This document shows, piece by piece, positions 26,622-35,556 of a DNA stretch of 43,612 nt. The stretch lies in NCBI GenBank assembly GCA_964492105.1, contig CAZBJB010000005.1, positions 1 through 43,612 of the forward strand, in the 5' to 3' direction. This DNA comes from JAUZQZ01 sp964492105. Its GTDB lineage: Bacteria; Pseudomonadota; Zetaproteobacteria; Mariprofundales; Mariprofundaceae. Positions within the stretch are counted from its first letter, which is position 1. Each line of letters starts with the position of its first letter. The notes beneath the pieces were generated by a model. It did not search any database. It saw only the letters and a list, made by a program, of their open reading frames with translations, and was not told the DNA's origin. The position numbers and the translations under genes are program-made.

Positions 26622-26653
26622 GCCTGATTCTGGCTTGTGCCCAGGGCTTCGCT

Positions 26654-26706
26654 CCGCCCCGACGGGCGGGAAGCAGCAAGGGAGTGGCCACGCCCTTGCA
26701 CCGTGC
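26654..26706 (-). terminator. Two GC-rich hairpins behind ahcY, possible terminator
   Basis: Read on the minus strand, GCAAGGG/CCCTTGC forms one stem and CCGCCC/GGGCGG the next, directly after the ahcY stop. No U-tract follows, so this is not a standard intrinsic terminator; it could pause or protect the transcript end. Confidence 0.35.
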
Positions 26707-26709
26707 GGG

Positions 26710-28122
26710 TTAATAACGGTAATGCTCCGGCTTGTACGGCCCATCCACCGGCACGCCGATATAATCAGCCTGCTCCTGCGAAAGCTCCGTCAGATTCACG
26801 CCAATCTTGGCCAGATGCAGGCGTGCAACCTCCTCATCCAGATGCTTGGGCAGGGTATAGACCTTCGCTTCATATTGCCCCGTCTGATTAAATAATTCAA
26901 TCTGCGCCAGTGTCTGATTGGAAAAGGAGTTGGACATGACAAAGCTCGGGTGCCCTGTGGCGCAGCCGAGATTCACCAGCCGACCCTCGGCCAGCAACGT
27001 GATCCGCTTGCCATCGGGGAAAATAATCTGATCCACCTGCGGCTTCACATTTTCCCAGTCATATTGCTTCAGGCTGACCGCATCAATCTCATTATCGAAA
27101 TGGCCGATATTGCAAACGATGGCCTGATCGGGCATCGCCGCCATATGGTCATGGGTAATCACATGATAGTTGCCAGTGGTCGTGACAAAGATATTGCCCT
27201 GCTTGCAGGCTTCATCCATATTCATCACGCGATAGCCTTCCATCGCTGCCTGCAACGCACAAATCGGATCAATCTCGGTAATCCACACGGTCGCGCCCAT
27301 GCCCTTGAATGCCTGCGCACAGCCCTTTCCGACATCGCCATAGCCCAGCACGACACAAATCTTGCCGGCGATCATGACATCGGTAGCGCGCTTGATGCCG
27401 TCAAGCAGCGATTCGCGGCAACCATAGAGGTTGTCGAACTTGGACTTGGTTACCGAATCGTTCACATTGATCGCCGGAAACGGTAATTCGCCGCGATCCT
27501 GCATCTGGTACAGGCGGTGCACACCCGTGGTTGTCTCCTCGGTCACACCCCGGATGGCAGCCTTACGCCTGGAATACCAGCCCGGATTCTCAGCCAGTCG
27601 CTTTTTGATGGCATGAAACAACGCCACTTCTTCTTCGCTGGCCGGACTGTCCAGAACGGAAGGGTTTTGCTCGGCTTTGGAACCGAGGATCAGCAGCAGC
27701 GTCGCATCACCACCGTCATCAAGGATCATATTCGGCGTGCCGCCGTCATACCATGTCATGATGCGGTGGGTGAACTCCCAATATTCGTCCAGACTCTCGC
27801 CTTTGAAAGCAAATACCGGAACACCTGTACTGGCGATGGCCGCAGCGGCGTGATCCTGGGTGGAAAAGATGTTGCACGAAGCCCAGCGCACTTCCGCGCC
27901 CAACATGGTCAGCGTTTCAATCAGTACGCCGGTCTGGATGGTCATATGCAGGGAACCGGCAATCCGCGCACCCTTAAGCGGCTGCTCGGCTGCGTATTGA
28001 TCACGAATAGCCATCAGACCGGGCATTTCCGTCTCGGCAATCGTCAGCTCCTTGCGACCCCAGTCAAGCAGCGACATATCGGCGACAATGCTTTCCGTCG
28101 TGTGTTGTTCTATAACGCTCAT
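26710..28122 (-). CDS. ahcY: S-adenosylhomocysteine hydrolase
   Basis: A 470-residue NAD-dependent cytoplasmic enzyme splitting S-adenosylhomocysteine into adenosine and homocysteine. It thereby relieves product inhibition of methyltransferases such as UbiE in the same region. Visible: GSLHMTIQTGVLIETL, the catalytic region with CNIFSTQDHAAAAI, NVNDSVTKSKFDN, the NAD-binding VVLGYGDVGKGCAQ, HFDNEID and the C-terminal lid with KPEHYRY. The ~40-residue insertion typical of many bacterial enzymes is present, so the length is normal for that subgroup. GGAGGAATGGT lies just before the ATG. MetK, the preceding gene, supplies the methyl donor. Confidence 0.97.
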   Translation of the reverse strand: MSVIEQHTTESIVADMSLLDWGRKELTIAETEMPGLMAIRDQYAAEQPLKGARIAGSLHMTIQTGVLIETLTMLGAEVRWASCNIFSTQDHAAAAIASTGVPVFAFKGESLDEYWEFTHRIMTWYDGGTPNMILDDGGDATLLLILGSKAEQNPSVLDSPASEEEVALFHAIKKRLAENPGWYSRRKAAIRGVTEETTTGVHRLYQMQDRGELPFPAINVNDSVTKSKFDNLYGCRESLLDGIKRATDVMIAGKICVVLGYGDVGKGCAQAFKGMGATVWITEIDPICALQAAMEGYRVMNMDEACKQGNIFVTTTGNYHVITHDHMAAMPDQAIVCNIGHFDNEIDAVSLKQYDWENVKPQVDQIIFPDGKRITLLAEGRLVNLGCATGHPSFVMSNSFSNQTLAQIELFNQTGQYEAKVYTLPKHLDEEVARLHLAKIGVNLTELSQEQADYIGVPVDGPYKPEHYRY

Positions 28123-28140
28123 ACCATTCCTCCGTTCATT

Positions 28141-28163
28141 TAACCTGAACTATTCATAAACAG
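28141..28163 (+). repeat. Isolated family B repeat end
   Basis: AACCTGAACTATTCATAAAC matches the left terminus of family B at 41.6 kb. No matching right end was found nearby. It lies in the ahcY leader. Confidence 0.45.
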
Positions 28164-28251
28164 GATATGTACCGAAACTGACCGGATTCCCGATTACGGT
28201 ACCCCTCGGCAACCGTGTATCAAAATGTCCAATACTAGATTGCAATGTTCA

Positions 28252-28412
28252 GAGCCTCTTGCAAAGCTCATGAGCGATGATCGGCTTCCCCACTTCGGCC
28301 AATTTCCGAGCTTGAATTTCGATCCATGGAACCACCATGCAGCTCATTCAATCCCGAAAAGGGTCTCAAAGTGGGATTGCCGCTCATCCACCCAGAGTTT
28401 TGCAAGAGGCTC
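28252..28412 (+). repeat. Family A inverted-repeat element, full-length copy
   Basis: A second 161-bp copy, the same length and orientation as that at 3.2 kb, with a few substitutions. Ends are GAGCCTCTTGCAAAGCTC and GAGTTTTGCAAGAGGCTC. The flanks TTCA and TTTA may be a decayed 4-bp target duplication. It lies one base past the metK stop codon, in the metK-ahcY gap, so its 18-bp terminal inverted repeats would fold in a metK-ahcY transcript. Confidence 0.88.
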
Positions 28413-28413
28413 T

Positions 28414-29586
28414 TTAGTGTAGCGCGGCTTTCAGCGCCTCCACCTTGTCCGTACGCTCCCATGTGAATTCCGGCAACTCCCGACCAAAATGTCCATAGGC
28501 CGATGTCTTCGCATAAATCGGGCGTAGCAGGTCAAGCGCCTGCACCATACCTTTGGGGCGCAGGTCAAACACATCGCGTACGGCGACCGCCAGTTTCGCA
28601 TCGTCCACCGCGCCGGAGCCGAAGGTGTTGATCATCACCGAAAGAGGATGGGCGATGCCAATGGCATAGGCTACCTGCACCTCACAGCGCTCAGCCAAAC
28701 CGGCCGCCACGATATTCTTTGCAACATGGCGCATCATGTAGCAGGCCGAACGATCCACCTTGGTCGGATCCTTGCCGGAAAAAGCGCCGCCGCCGTGATG
28801 TCCGAAACCACCATACGTGTCGACAATAATCTTGCGGCCTGTCACGCCACAATCTCCGACCGGGCCGCCGATAACAAAACGTCCGGTCGGATTGATGTGA
28901 TATTCCGTACCGGCATGCAGTAATTCGGTCGGGTCCAGCACCGGTTTAATCACTTCCTCCATCATGGCTTCCGACAGCTCTTTGTGGGACACATCCGGGT
29001 TATGCTGGGTGGACAGCACCACGGTATCAATCGCGACAGGGCGGCTCTTTTCGTAGCGCACGGTAACCTGTGACTTGGCATCGGGCCGCAAAAAATCAAG
29101 ATCCCCGGCCTTGCGTACGGCAGCCTGTTTTGCCATCAGCAAATGAGATAAATGAATTGCTGTCGGCATCAGCACATCGGTTTCGTTGGTCGCATAGCCA
29201 AACATCAGCCCCTGATCACCCGCGCCCTGATCCAGATCAAGGCCTTCGCCTTCATTTACGCCCTGGGCGATATCTACCGACTGTTTGTCCAGACTGACCA
29301 GTACCGCACAGGATTCCCAGTCAAAACCCATGTTTGAAGAGTTATAGCCGATTTCCTTGATGGCATCACGCACAATCCGCTGGTAATCCACGACCGCAGA
29401 TGTGGTGATTTCACCGGCAATCAGTGCCAGGCCAGTGGTTACCATCGTCTCGCAGGCCACACGGCCATACTTGTCCTGTTCCAGAATCGCATCAAGTACA
29501 CTATCTGAAATACGGTCAGCCACCTTGTCCGGGTGTCCTTCAGATACGGATTCACTGGTAAACACAAAATCGCGGTTCATGATCAT
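28414..29586 (-). CDS. metK: S-adenosylmethionine synthetase
   Basis: A 390-residue cytoplasmic enzyme making S-adenosylmethionine from methionine and ATP. Signatures: EGHPDKVADRISD (methionine/ATP site), GAGDQGLMFGYA, FVIGGPVGDCGVTGRKIIVDTYGG and GGGAFSGKDPTKVDRSA. Length is typical (E. coli 384). Two ATGs 6 nt apart are possible; TGGAG lies upstream of both. A family B repeat occupies the region where its promoter should be, and a family A element follows the stop. Confidence 0.97.
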   Translation of the reverse strand: MIMNRDFVFTSESVSEGHPDKVADRISDSVLDAILEQDKYGRVACETMVTTGLALIAGEITTSAVVDYQRIVRDAIKEIGYNSSNMGFDWESCAVLVSLDKQSVDIAQGVNEGEGLDLDQGAGDQGLMFGYATNETDVLMPTAIHLSHLLMAKQAAVRKAGDLDFLRPDAKSQVTVRYEKSRPVAIDTVVLSTQHNPDVSHKELSEAMMEEVIKPVLDPTELLHAGTEYHINPTGRFVIGGPVGDCGVTGRKIIVDTYGGFGHHGGGAFSGKDPTKVDRSACYMMRHVAKNIVAAGLAERCEVQVAYAIGIAHPLSVMINTFGSGAVDDAKLAVAVRDVFDLRPKGMVQALDLLRPIYAKTSAYGHFGRELPEFTWERTDKVEALKAALH

Positions 29587-29611
29587 TTCTGCTCCATTTC
29601 AGGGACTCTTG

Positions 29612-29722
29612 GTCTGCATGATTCACAAGTACCGCCGCGCCCTTGGCTTGTTCTCTTGTCCGTGCCTGTACGATGCACGCAGGCAGGCGCAATTTCACGG
29701 CGATTCATGAATAATGCAGGCC
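29612..29722 (-). repeat. Family B repeat copy upstream of metK
   Basis: On the minus strand it reads GGCCTGCATTATTCATGAAT, CGCCGTGAAATTGCGCCTG, then the hairpin region, GGACAAGAGAACAAGCCAAG and a right end ACTTGTGAATCATGCAGAC. Both termini and the centre correspond to the 41.6-kb copy. It fills most of the 190-bp gap between ubiB and metK. Confidence 0.72.
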
Positions 29723-29776
29723 AGCCTGAAAGACGGGGCAATCCAATCATGAACCAGCCTGAAATGGAAGAACGAG

Positions 29777-31381
29777 TTAACAGTAGCGACGCAGAAGCAG
29801 GCCTGTGCCAATAACCATTGCCAGCAATCCTGCCGGCAAGAACCATGGCCCGGACGTATACTGCATCATAGCTGCACTGCCACCTGCCACGCATACGATA
29901 CCCCCCATCCGCTGCCACAGGAAACCACCGGAAACTGGCGGCGGAAATACGCTGTCTTCCCGACCCGCCAGCGCCTGTTCGATTCGGGCAGGCAATTCAA
30001 GCCACCCCGTCAGTCCGGCCCGCATATCCTCCGCGCTCTGCCGCAGGCGCGCGGTTGGCCCCAGGTTTTTCGCGACCCATTCCGTTACCAGCGGACGTGC
30101 CATATCCCAAATATTGGCCCTGTCGGCCAGTTCGCGTGCGACGCCTTCGATCACCACCATGGTCTTCTGTAACAGCAGCAACTGTGGCTGCGTTTCCATC
30201 TGGAATCGTTCCGTAACCGCAAACATACAGAATAACAACTCAGCCAGCGATATATCAGCAAGAGACCTGTTGAAGACCGGCTCCCCAATCTCGCGCAATG
30301 CATCCTCGAAGGCCGACATATCCGTACCAACCGGTACATAACCGGCATCCAGGTGTACGAGGGCCGCCCTGCGGTAATCCTTTTTCAGAAAGGCCAGTAA
30401 CATATCCGCCAGATAGCGTCGACTCTTCATATCCAGCCGACCGATAATGCCAAAATCAACCAGAATAATATCGCCATTGTCGGCCACGAAGATATTGCCG
30501 GGATGCATATCGGCATGGAAATAACCATCCACGAATGCCATGTGGAAAAACAGGCTGGCGGCACGTTCACACAGATTCAGGCAGTCGTGCCCGGCAGCCA
30601 TCAGTGCCGCCTTTTCGTCAATGGAGATGCCGGCGATACGCTCGGTAGTCAACGCCTCGGTACGGGTGTAATCCCAAATGACGGTAGGAATATACACCCC
30701 TTCCATAGCGGACAGATTTTCGGCTATGCGAGAGGCGTGTGCGGCCTCTGCCCGCAGATTCAGCTCACCCCGGATGGTAACCGCGAACGCTTCCACCACG
30801 CACGGCGCCTTGAGCCGCCGGTATTCGGGAACATATCTGTCAAACAGATGCGCCAGCAGTTGAAGCAATGCCAGATCGGCTTCGATGGTTCTGCGAATCG
30901 CGGGTCTGCGCACCTTGACCGCCACCAGTCGACCATCATGTAACTCTGCGAAATGTACCTGCGCAATAGAGGCTGCCGCCACCGGCGTTTCCTCGAAGGC
31001 CCTGAATACGCCATCATCGCCCAATAGCGGTTTTTTGAATACCCGCTCCAGTACGCCACGGATGGTCATAAAATCTTCCGGTGGCACGGCGTCCTGCAAC
31101 TTTTTCAGTTCCAGCGCAACGTCCAGGGGCAACAGGTCTACACGGGTGGACAGCATCTGGCCAAACTTGATGAAGGTCGGCCCCAGACGTTCCAGTACCA
31201 GCCGCAACTGAACGCCGAAATCGCGCGAAACCTCGCTCTTCAGGAATATCCGCATCAACCATGCGTAGGGTGTGAACAGGTGCATACGCACCGCTAGTGC
31301 CCCCATGCCATGCGTAGTCAGCAAATGGGTAATCACGAGCAGGCGCCAGCCCTGCCGGAATCCGGCGCCCGGATGCATCAT
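29777..31381 (-). CDS. ubiB: Ubiquinone biosynthesis protein UbiB (ADCK/ABC1 atypical kinase)
   Basis: A 534-residue membrane-anchored kinase-like ATPase that supports the ubiquinone-making complex. The family's KxGQ segment PTFIKFGQMLSTRVDLLP, the Ala-rich loop AAASIAQVHFAEL with the lysine in VAVKVRRP, HADMHPGNIFV and the DFG-like ILVDFGIIGRL are present. Two C-terminal membrane helices follow (GGIVCVAGGSAAMMQY; GPWFLPAGLLAMVIGTGLLL). The start, two nucleotides past the ubiJ stop, fits tight operon packing; an open frame extends 38 codons upstream through the ubiJ end. Confidence 0.95.
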   Translation of the reverse strand: MMHPGAGFRQGWRLLVITHLLTTHGMGALAVRMHLFTPYAWLMRIFLKSEVSRDFGVQLRLVLERLGPTFIKFGQMLSTRVDLLPLDVALELKKLQDAVPPEDFMTIRGVLERVFKKPLLGDDGVFRAFEETPVAAASIAQVHFAELHDGRLVAVKVRRPAIRRTIEADLALLQLLAHLFDRYVPEYRRLKAPCVVEAFAVTIRGELNLRAEAAHASRIAENLSAMEGVYIPTVIWDYTRTEALTTERIAGISIDEKAALMAAGHDCLNLCERAASLFFHMAFVDGYFHADMHPGNIFVADNGDIILVDFGIIGRLDMKSRRYLADMLLAFLKKDYRRAALVHLDAGYVPVGTDMSAFEDALREIGEPVFNRSLADISLAELLFCMFAVTERFQMETQPQLLLLQKTMVVIEGVARELADRANIWDMARPLVTEWVAKNLGPTARLRQSAEDMRAGLTGWLELPARIEQALAGREDSVFPPPVSGGFLWQRMGGIVCVAGGSAAMMQYTSGPWFLPAGLLAMVIGTGLLLRRYC

Positions 31382-31383
31382 GG

Positions 31384-32046
31384 TTACGTCGATTTGACTG
31401 CGGAAGGTCTGGTTTGAACGGCCTGTTCTAACCGTGTCATCCGCGCTTTCATACAGCTTGTTTTGTGGCTCATATCCTCCACGCCGACCAGCCACGCCTC
31501 AAACCGTTTTCGATCCGGAATACCCATCTGTTTCAGGCACCGCCTGACGGTTTCATGCGAGGCGGATGACACCTTTGCGTCCGCTGCGATCAAAACTTTT
31601 GCGGCCCGCGCCACACGGCGGCCAAAATATTCACCGAACCCGGCGCGCAATTCCCGCTCCCAGTCAATATCCGCCGCCAGTAGCAGTTTCTTGAAGTACA
31701 GCATCGCTTCGGAATCCCCGGACAGTTTCAGCACCTGCTGAAATATCAGGTCGTCCGGATCCTCATGGGCGAAGCATAGACGCGAAAAACCCGCCGTCGT
31801 GGCATCAATGCGCACATCGGCATCACCGTCAAACGATGCATGAACCCATGGCCTTCCTGCCCGGAATCCCATATAAAATATCGTGTTCATATCCCGAACA
31901 TAGATGCGAAATACACGCCCTTCCAATCCCTTAAGCAAGGGTGTCAGGGAATCATCACGGCTGAAGAACAAATCCAGCACCGTACTCAGTACGACCGCCT
32001 GCACCGGTACGGGAATCAGGCGCAAGGAGAGAAACATCAGACTCAT
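31384..32046 (-). CDS. ubiJ: Ubiquinone biosynthesis accessory factor UbiJ (SCP2 domain)
   Basis: A 220-residue protein with a sterol-carrier (SCP2) domain at about 20-120 (VFRIYVRDMNTIFYMGF; DVRIDATTAGFSRLC; SGDSEAMLYFKKLL), followed by a helical tail. In E. coli, UbiJ binds ubiquinone intermediates in the Ubi complex. Identification rests on the SCP2 fold and on the ubiE-ubiJ-ubiB order. The start overlaps the ubiE stop by 4 bp. Confidence 0.88.
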   Translation of the reverse strand: MSLMFLSLRLIPVPVQAVVLSTVLDLFFSRDDSLTPLLKGLEGRVFRIYVRDMNTIFYMGFRAGRPWVHASFDGDADVRIDATTAGFSRLCFAHEDPDDLIFQQVLKLSGDSEAMLYFKKLLLAADIDWERELRAGFGEYFGRRVARAAKVLIAADAKVSSASHETVRRCLKQMGIPDRKRFEAWLVGVEDMSHKTSCMKARMTRLEQAVQTRPSAVKST

Positions 32047-32861
32047 ATTTTGTATCCCCTGTGCAGGGCCACCACGCCACCCGCCATGTTTTCATATCCG
32101 GTCAATTCAAAACCCGCCCGGGTTATCAATTTGACAAATTGTTTTTGATCCGGAAAGCGGCTGATTGATTCCACCAGATACTGATAGGAAGCGCGGTCGC
32201 CCGTTACCCACGCGCCCACCTGGGGAATGATATGAAATGAATAGGCATCATAGGCAATGTCCAGCAACGGTAACACGGGTCGCGAAAACTCCAGACAGAT
32301 GAATTGACCGCCGGGCACCAGTACACGGTAAAATTCCATCAACCCGGTTTCAATATCAACGAAATTGCGAATGCCGAAGGCAATGGACACCACATCAAAG
32401 GATTCATCCGCAAACGGCAGCTTTGCGCCATCGGACCGGATGGAATCCGCCCGCCCCGGCAGAAACCCCGCATCAAGCATCCGCCGTGCACCACGGGCGA
32501 GCATCGGACCATTCAAATCGGTGAGAACCACCCGCCCGGCAAAAAAGTCGGGGGCCGATCCTGGATTGTGCGCCCCCTGTTTCATTCCCCGGCCCGTGCG
32601 TGATTCAAGACCTGACTGCATTTTTCTTGCCAGTCCCAGCGCAATATCGCCGGAACCCGCGGCCACATCCAGAATACGCGATCCGGTTCGAGCGGCCGCG
32701 GAAGCTACCATGCACCGTTTCCACAAACGGTGCAGGCCACCGCTCATCAAATCATTCATCAAATCGTATTTTTCCGCCACTGAGGAAAACACCCCCATCA
32801 CTCGCCGGCGTTTTTCCGCCGGGTTCACCGTTTCAAAGCCGAAATGCGTCTGCTGATCCAT
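32043..32861 (-). CDS. ubiE: Demethylmenaquinol/2-methoxy-6-polyprenyl-benzoquinol methyltransferase
   Basis: A 272-residue class I SAM-dependent C-methyltransferase of ubiquinone (and menaquinone) synthesis. THFGFETVNPAEKRRRVMGVFSSVAEKYDLMNDLMS begins the conserved part, then the SAM loop ILDVAAGSGDIAL, LTDLNGPML, the SIAFGIRNFVDIE motif and YQYLVESISRFPDQ. Compared with E. coli UbiE (251 residues), about 25 extra residues, Gly-rich and polar, lie after the SAM loop. An open frame continues 55 codons upstream, but those come from a family C repeat, so the ATG at MDQQTH is preferred despite a weak ribosome-binding site. Confidence 0.94.
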   Translation of the reverse strand: MDQQTHFGFETVNPAEKRRRVMGVFSSVAEKYDLMNDLMSGGLHRLWKRCMVASAAARTGSRILDVAAGSGDIALGLARKMQSGLESRTGRGMKQGAHNPGSAPDFFAGRVVLTDLNGPMLARGARRMLDAGFLPGRADSIRSDGAKLPFADESFDVVSIAFGIRNFVDIETGLMEFYRVLVPGGQFICLEFSRPVLPLLDIAYDAYSFHIIPQVGAWVTGDRASYQYLVESISRFPDQKQFVKLITRAGFELTGYENMAGGVVALHRGYKI

Positions 32862-32911
32862 GCGCCAATCGTAACAGCCCCGCTCTCCCCCTCCAACCGT
32901 AAGCGTATACC

Positions 32912-33071
32912 CCAAGATCCGACATTGACATGCGGCGCATGCCGCAACCCTTTGATTCGCCTGACATTCTGGAAAATCACTCATCACCAACGAGGTGAAT
33001 ACATGATTTTTCGAAACGCCATGCAAACCAAATACTTACACCCTGCATCCAATGTCAATGTCGGATCTTGG
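32912..33071 (+). repeat. Family C inverted-repeat element, copy 1 (MITE-like)
   Basis: A 160-bp element with perfect 20-bp terminal inverted repeats CCAAGATCCGACATTGACAT. It is flanked by GTATACC on both sides (one extra G on the right), consistent with a 7-bp target duplication. The copy at 41.7 kb is nearly identical and in the same orientation. It sits between the divergent ubiE and nrdJa genes and extends the open frame upstream of ubiE. Confidence 0.9.
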
Positions 33072-33147
33072 GGTATACCGATCACGTCCGCCCGCAGGTC
33101 AACAGGGAGCAAGCTGTGGAAAAGTGGTGGATGAAATGTTGAATAAA

Positions 33148-33195
33148 ACACAATATTTAGTTACTAAATAGCTCTTGACACCCAAGATATAGGGT
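33148..33195 (+). promoter_or_regulatory. Pair of NrdR-box-like operators
   Basis: ACACAATATTTAGTTA and ACCCAAGATATAGGGT each match 12 of 16 positions of the palindrome ACACAATATATTGTGT. They start 32 bp apart, three helical turns, the classic layout for NrdR binding. The second box fills the spacer between the -35 and -10 of the nrdJa promoter, so binding would block RNA polymerase. NrdR itself is not encoded in this window. Confidence 0.65.
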
Positions 33196-33203
33196 TATAT
33201 GGT
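33175..33203 (+). promoter_or_regulatory. Sigma-70 promoter of nrdJa-nrdJb
   Basis: A perfect TTGACA is followed after 17 nt by TATGGT. The transcript would start near 33210 and carry a leader of about 170 nt that includes the short family A hairpin. Confidence 0.65.
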
Positions 33204-33243
33204 GTCGCCATACGTTGTTAATGTATAAGGGATGGAGCCATTG

Positions 33244-33305
33244 GAGCCTCTTGCAAAACTCATGAGCGGTGATCGTCTTCTCCTCCCGGAGTTTTGCAAG
33301 AGGCT
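33244..33305 (+). repeat. Family A repeat, short copy in the nrdJa leader
   Basis: GAGCCTCTTGCAAAACTC and GAGTTTTGCAAGAGGCTT enclose about 27 nt that keep the CATGAGCGG left part of the 161-bp version; the middle is deleted. In RNA it would form an 18-bp stem (17 Watson-Crick pairs plus one G-U), about 75 nt before the nrdJa ATG. Confidence 0.85.
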
Positions 33306-33381
33306 TGTTGTGTTCAGGGAATGTACATGTTGACCATCAACCGCGTAGCGCAGTGGCACCATAACAGGAGGCGTTATTGAC

Positions 33382-35556
33382 ATGAGTCTGGCCGAAATTA
33401 AACCATCCGGGCCAATCGCCGCCCACTCATTTGATGCGCATGGCGCTGTCGAGATCCCGCTACAGGCAGCCTCCGCTGATATATGGGACAAGAAATACCG
33501 CTTGAAGGACAGGCACGGCAATGCCGTGGACCACACCATTGAGGATACCTACACGCGCGTTGCTATGGCATTAGCGGAGGTGGAAGAACCCGGCAAACGT
33601 GAGTTCTGGTATCAACGCTTCACCTGGGCGCTGGAATATGGCGCCATTCCGGCCGGACGCATCATCTCCAATGCCGGCGCCCGCAAGCACAAACCCGCCA
33701 CATCCACCATCAACTGTACCGTCTCCGGCCATGTGCCGGATTCGATGGATGGCATTCTATCCATGGTACATGAGGCGGGTCTGACGCTGAAAGCCGGTTG
33801 CGGTATCGGCTATGAGTTCTCCACCTTACGGCCCAAAGGCGCCTATGTCAGCGGTGCCGGCGCTTATACATCGGGCCCGCTGTCGTTCATGGATATCTTC
33901 GACAAGATGTGTTTCACCGTATCATCCGCCGGCGGTCGCCGCGGCGCGCAAATGGGCACCTTCGACATCAGCCACCCGGACGCCATGGATTTCATCCGCG
34001 CCAAACGTGAAGACGGGCGTTTGCGCCAGTTCAATCTTTCCTGCCTGATTACGCAGGACTTCATGGAGGCCGTGAAAAATGATGAGGACTGGAATCTGAT
34101 CTTCCCTGCCAATCGCAGCGAACTCCGGGAAAAGGATACGCGCATCATATGGCGCAACTGGCCGGTGAAATCCGATGCATACGCCACGGACGAGCAAGGG
34201 CGCGTGGCATGCCGGGTTTACGAAACGATTCGCGCCGGACGCCTGTGGGATGTCATCATGGCCTCCACCTACGATTATGCCGAACCGGGCTTCATTCTCA
34301 TCGACCGTGTAAACGAAATGAACAACAACTGGTTCTGCGAAAATATCCGTGCGACCAATCCCTGCGGCGAACAACCCTTGCCACCGTACGGCGCCTGTCT
34401 GCTCGGTTCGATCAATCTGACCCGGTTCGTCCGCGACCCCTTCACCGAAGACGCTCATTTCGACTGGGAGCAGTTCCGTGAAGTCATCGCAATATTTACC
34501 CGCATGCTGGATAATGTGGTGGATATCAACGGCCTTCCACTTTCCAGGCAACGTGATGAAATCATGGCCAAGCGTCGCCATGGCATGGGCTTTCTCGGCC
34601 TGGGCAGCGCGTTAACCATGTTGCGTATACCTTATGGTTCGGAGGAATCACTCACCTTTACCGATCGGGTTGCCTATGAAATGGCTCGAACCGGTTATGA
34701 AACCGGGCTGAAACTGGCGCGCGAAAAAGGCGTGGCCCCCATCATGGACGAACAGATTAGAATCACGCCGGAATTAATGGCTCAGCGTCCGGAAATGGCC
34801 AACGACGGCATTAAGATCGGCGATGAACTGGCCGGTCGCGTACTCTGGGCGCGCTACTCGCGCTATATGCAACAATTCGCCCATACCGGACATGCCGATG
34901 ATGCGGCGCTGTTGGCGAAACTGGAAAAGACCGGCTGCCGCTTCACGCACCATTCCTCCATTGCGCCGACCGGCACCATCAGCCTGAGTCTGGCCAACAA
35001 TGCCTCCAACGGTATCGAACCGAGTTTTGCGCATCATTATGCCCGCAACGTGATCCGCGAAGGCCGCAAGACCAAGGAGAAAGTGGATGTATTCTCCTTT
35101 GAACTGCTCGCCTACCGCGAACTGATGAACCCGCGGGCGATGCCGTTTTCCGATAAGGATGGGGAAGAACTGCCCGATTACTTCATCTCCGCCGACGAGG
35201 TGACGCCAAAGCAACATGTGGATGTTCAGGCAGCGGCGCAGAAGTGGGTGGATTCGTCCATTTCCAAGACGGCCAATGTGCCGACCGATTTCCCCTATGA
35301 GGACTTCAAGGACATCTATCTCTACGCCTACGACCAGGGGTTGAAGGGTTGCACCACATTCCGCTTTAATCCGGAAGCCTTCCAGGGCGTTCTGGTCAAG
35401 GAAGAAGACCTGGCAAACACCCTCTACCGTTTCACGCTGGATGACGACACAACCATTGAAGTCAAAGGCAACGAAGAAATTGAGTACGATGGCGAAACGC
35501 ACACGGCCGCCAATCTCTTCGATGCCCTGAAAGAAGGATATTACGGCAAGTTCTGA
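33382..35556 (+). CDS. nrdJa: Coenzyme B12-dependent (class II) ribonucleotide reductase, catalytic part
   Basis: A 724-residue enzyme converting ribonucleotides to deoxyribonucleotides with adenosylcobalamin, independent of oxygen. The redox cysteine in INCTVSGHVPDSMDG, LTLKAGCGIGYEFSTLRPKGA, SSAGGRRGAQMGTFDISHPD, the radical-site loop ATNPCGEQPLPPYGACLLGSINL, the phosphate-site SSIAPTGTISLSLANNASNG and the second cysteine in LKGCTTFRFNPEAF are all seen. No ATP cone precedes it. The ending FDALKEGYYGKF and a separate zinc-finger partner downstream match the NrdJa/NrdJb split known from Pseudomonas aeruginosa. AGGAGG lies 10 nt before the ATG. The upstream region carries NrdR boxes and a short family A hairpin. 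Confidence 0.95.
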   Translation: MSLAEIKPSGPIAAHSFDAHGAVEIPLQAASADIWDKKYRLKDRHGNAVDHTIEDTYTRVAMALAEVEEPGKREFWYQRFTWALEYGAIPAGRIISNAGARKHKPATSTINCTVSGHVPDSMDGILSMVHEAGLTLKAGCGIGYEFSTLRPKGAYVSGAGAYTSGPLSFMDIFDKMCFTVSSAGGRRGAQMGTFDISHPDAMDFIRAKREDGRLRQFNLSCLITQDFMEAVKNDEDWNLIFPANRSELREKDTRIIWRNWPVKSDAYATDEQGRVACRVYETIRAGRLWDVIMASTYDYAEPGFILIDRVNEMNNNWFCENIRATNPCGEQPLPPYGACLLGSINLTRFVRDPFTEDAHFDWEQFREVIAIFTRMLDNVVDINGLPLSRQRDEIMAKRRHGMGFLGLGSALTMLRIPYGSEESLTFTDRVAYEMARTGYETGLKLAREKGVAPIMDEQIRITPELMAQRPEMANDGIKIGDELAGRVLWARYSRYMQQFAHTGHADDAALLAKLEKTGCRFTHHSSIAPTGTISLSLANNASNGIEPSFAHHYARNVIREGRKTKEKVDVFSFELLAYRELMNPRAMPFSDKDGEELPDYFISADEVTPKQHVDVQAAAQKWVDSSISKTANVPTDFPYEDFKDIYLYAYDQGLKGCTTFRFNPEAFQGVLVKEEDLANTLYRFTLDDDTTIEVKGNEEIEYDGETHTAANLFDALKEGYYGKF

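Noticed and set aside
28123..28251. Possible SAH or SAM riboswitch in the ahcY leader
   Set aside because: A GTACCG/CGGTAC stem exists, but the conserved core of known SAH or SAM riboswitches is not seen.
32862..33026. Longer ubiE reading frame starting in the repeat
   Set aside because: The extra 55 codons come from a family C element that has an equivalent frame at 41.7 kb; homologues start at MDQQTH.
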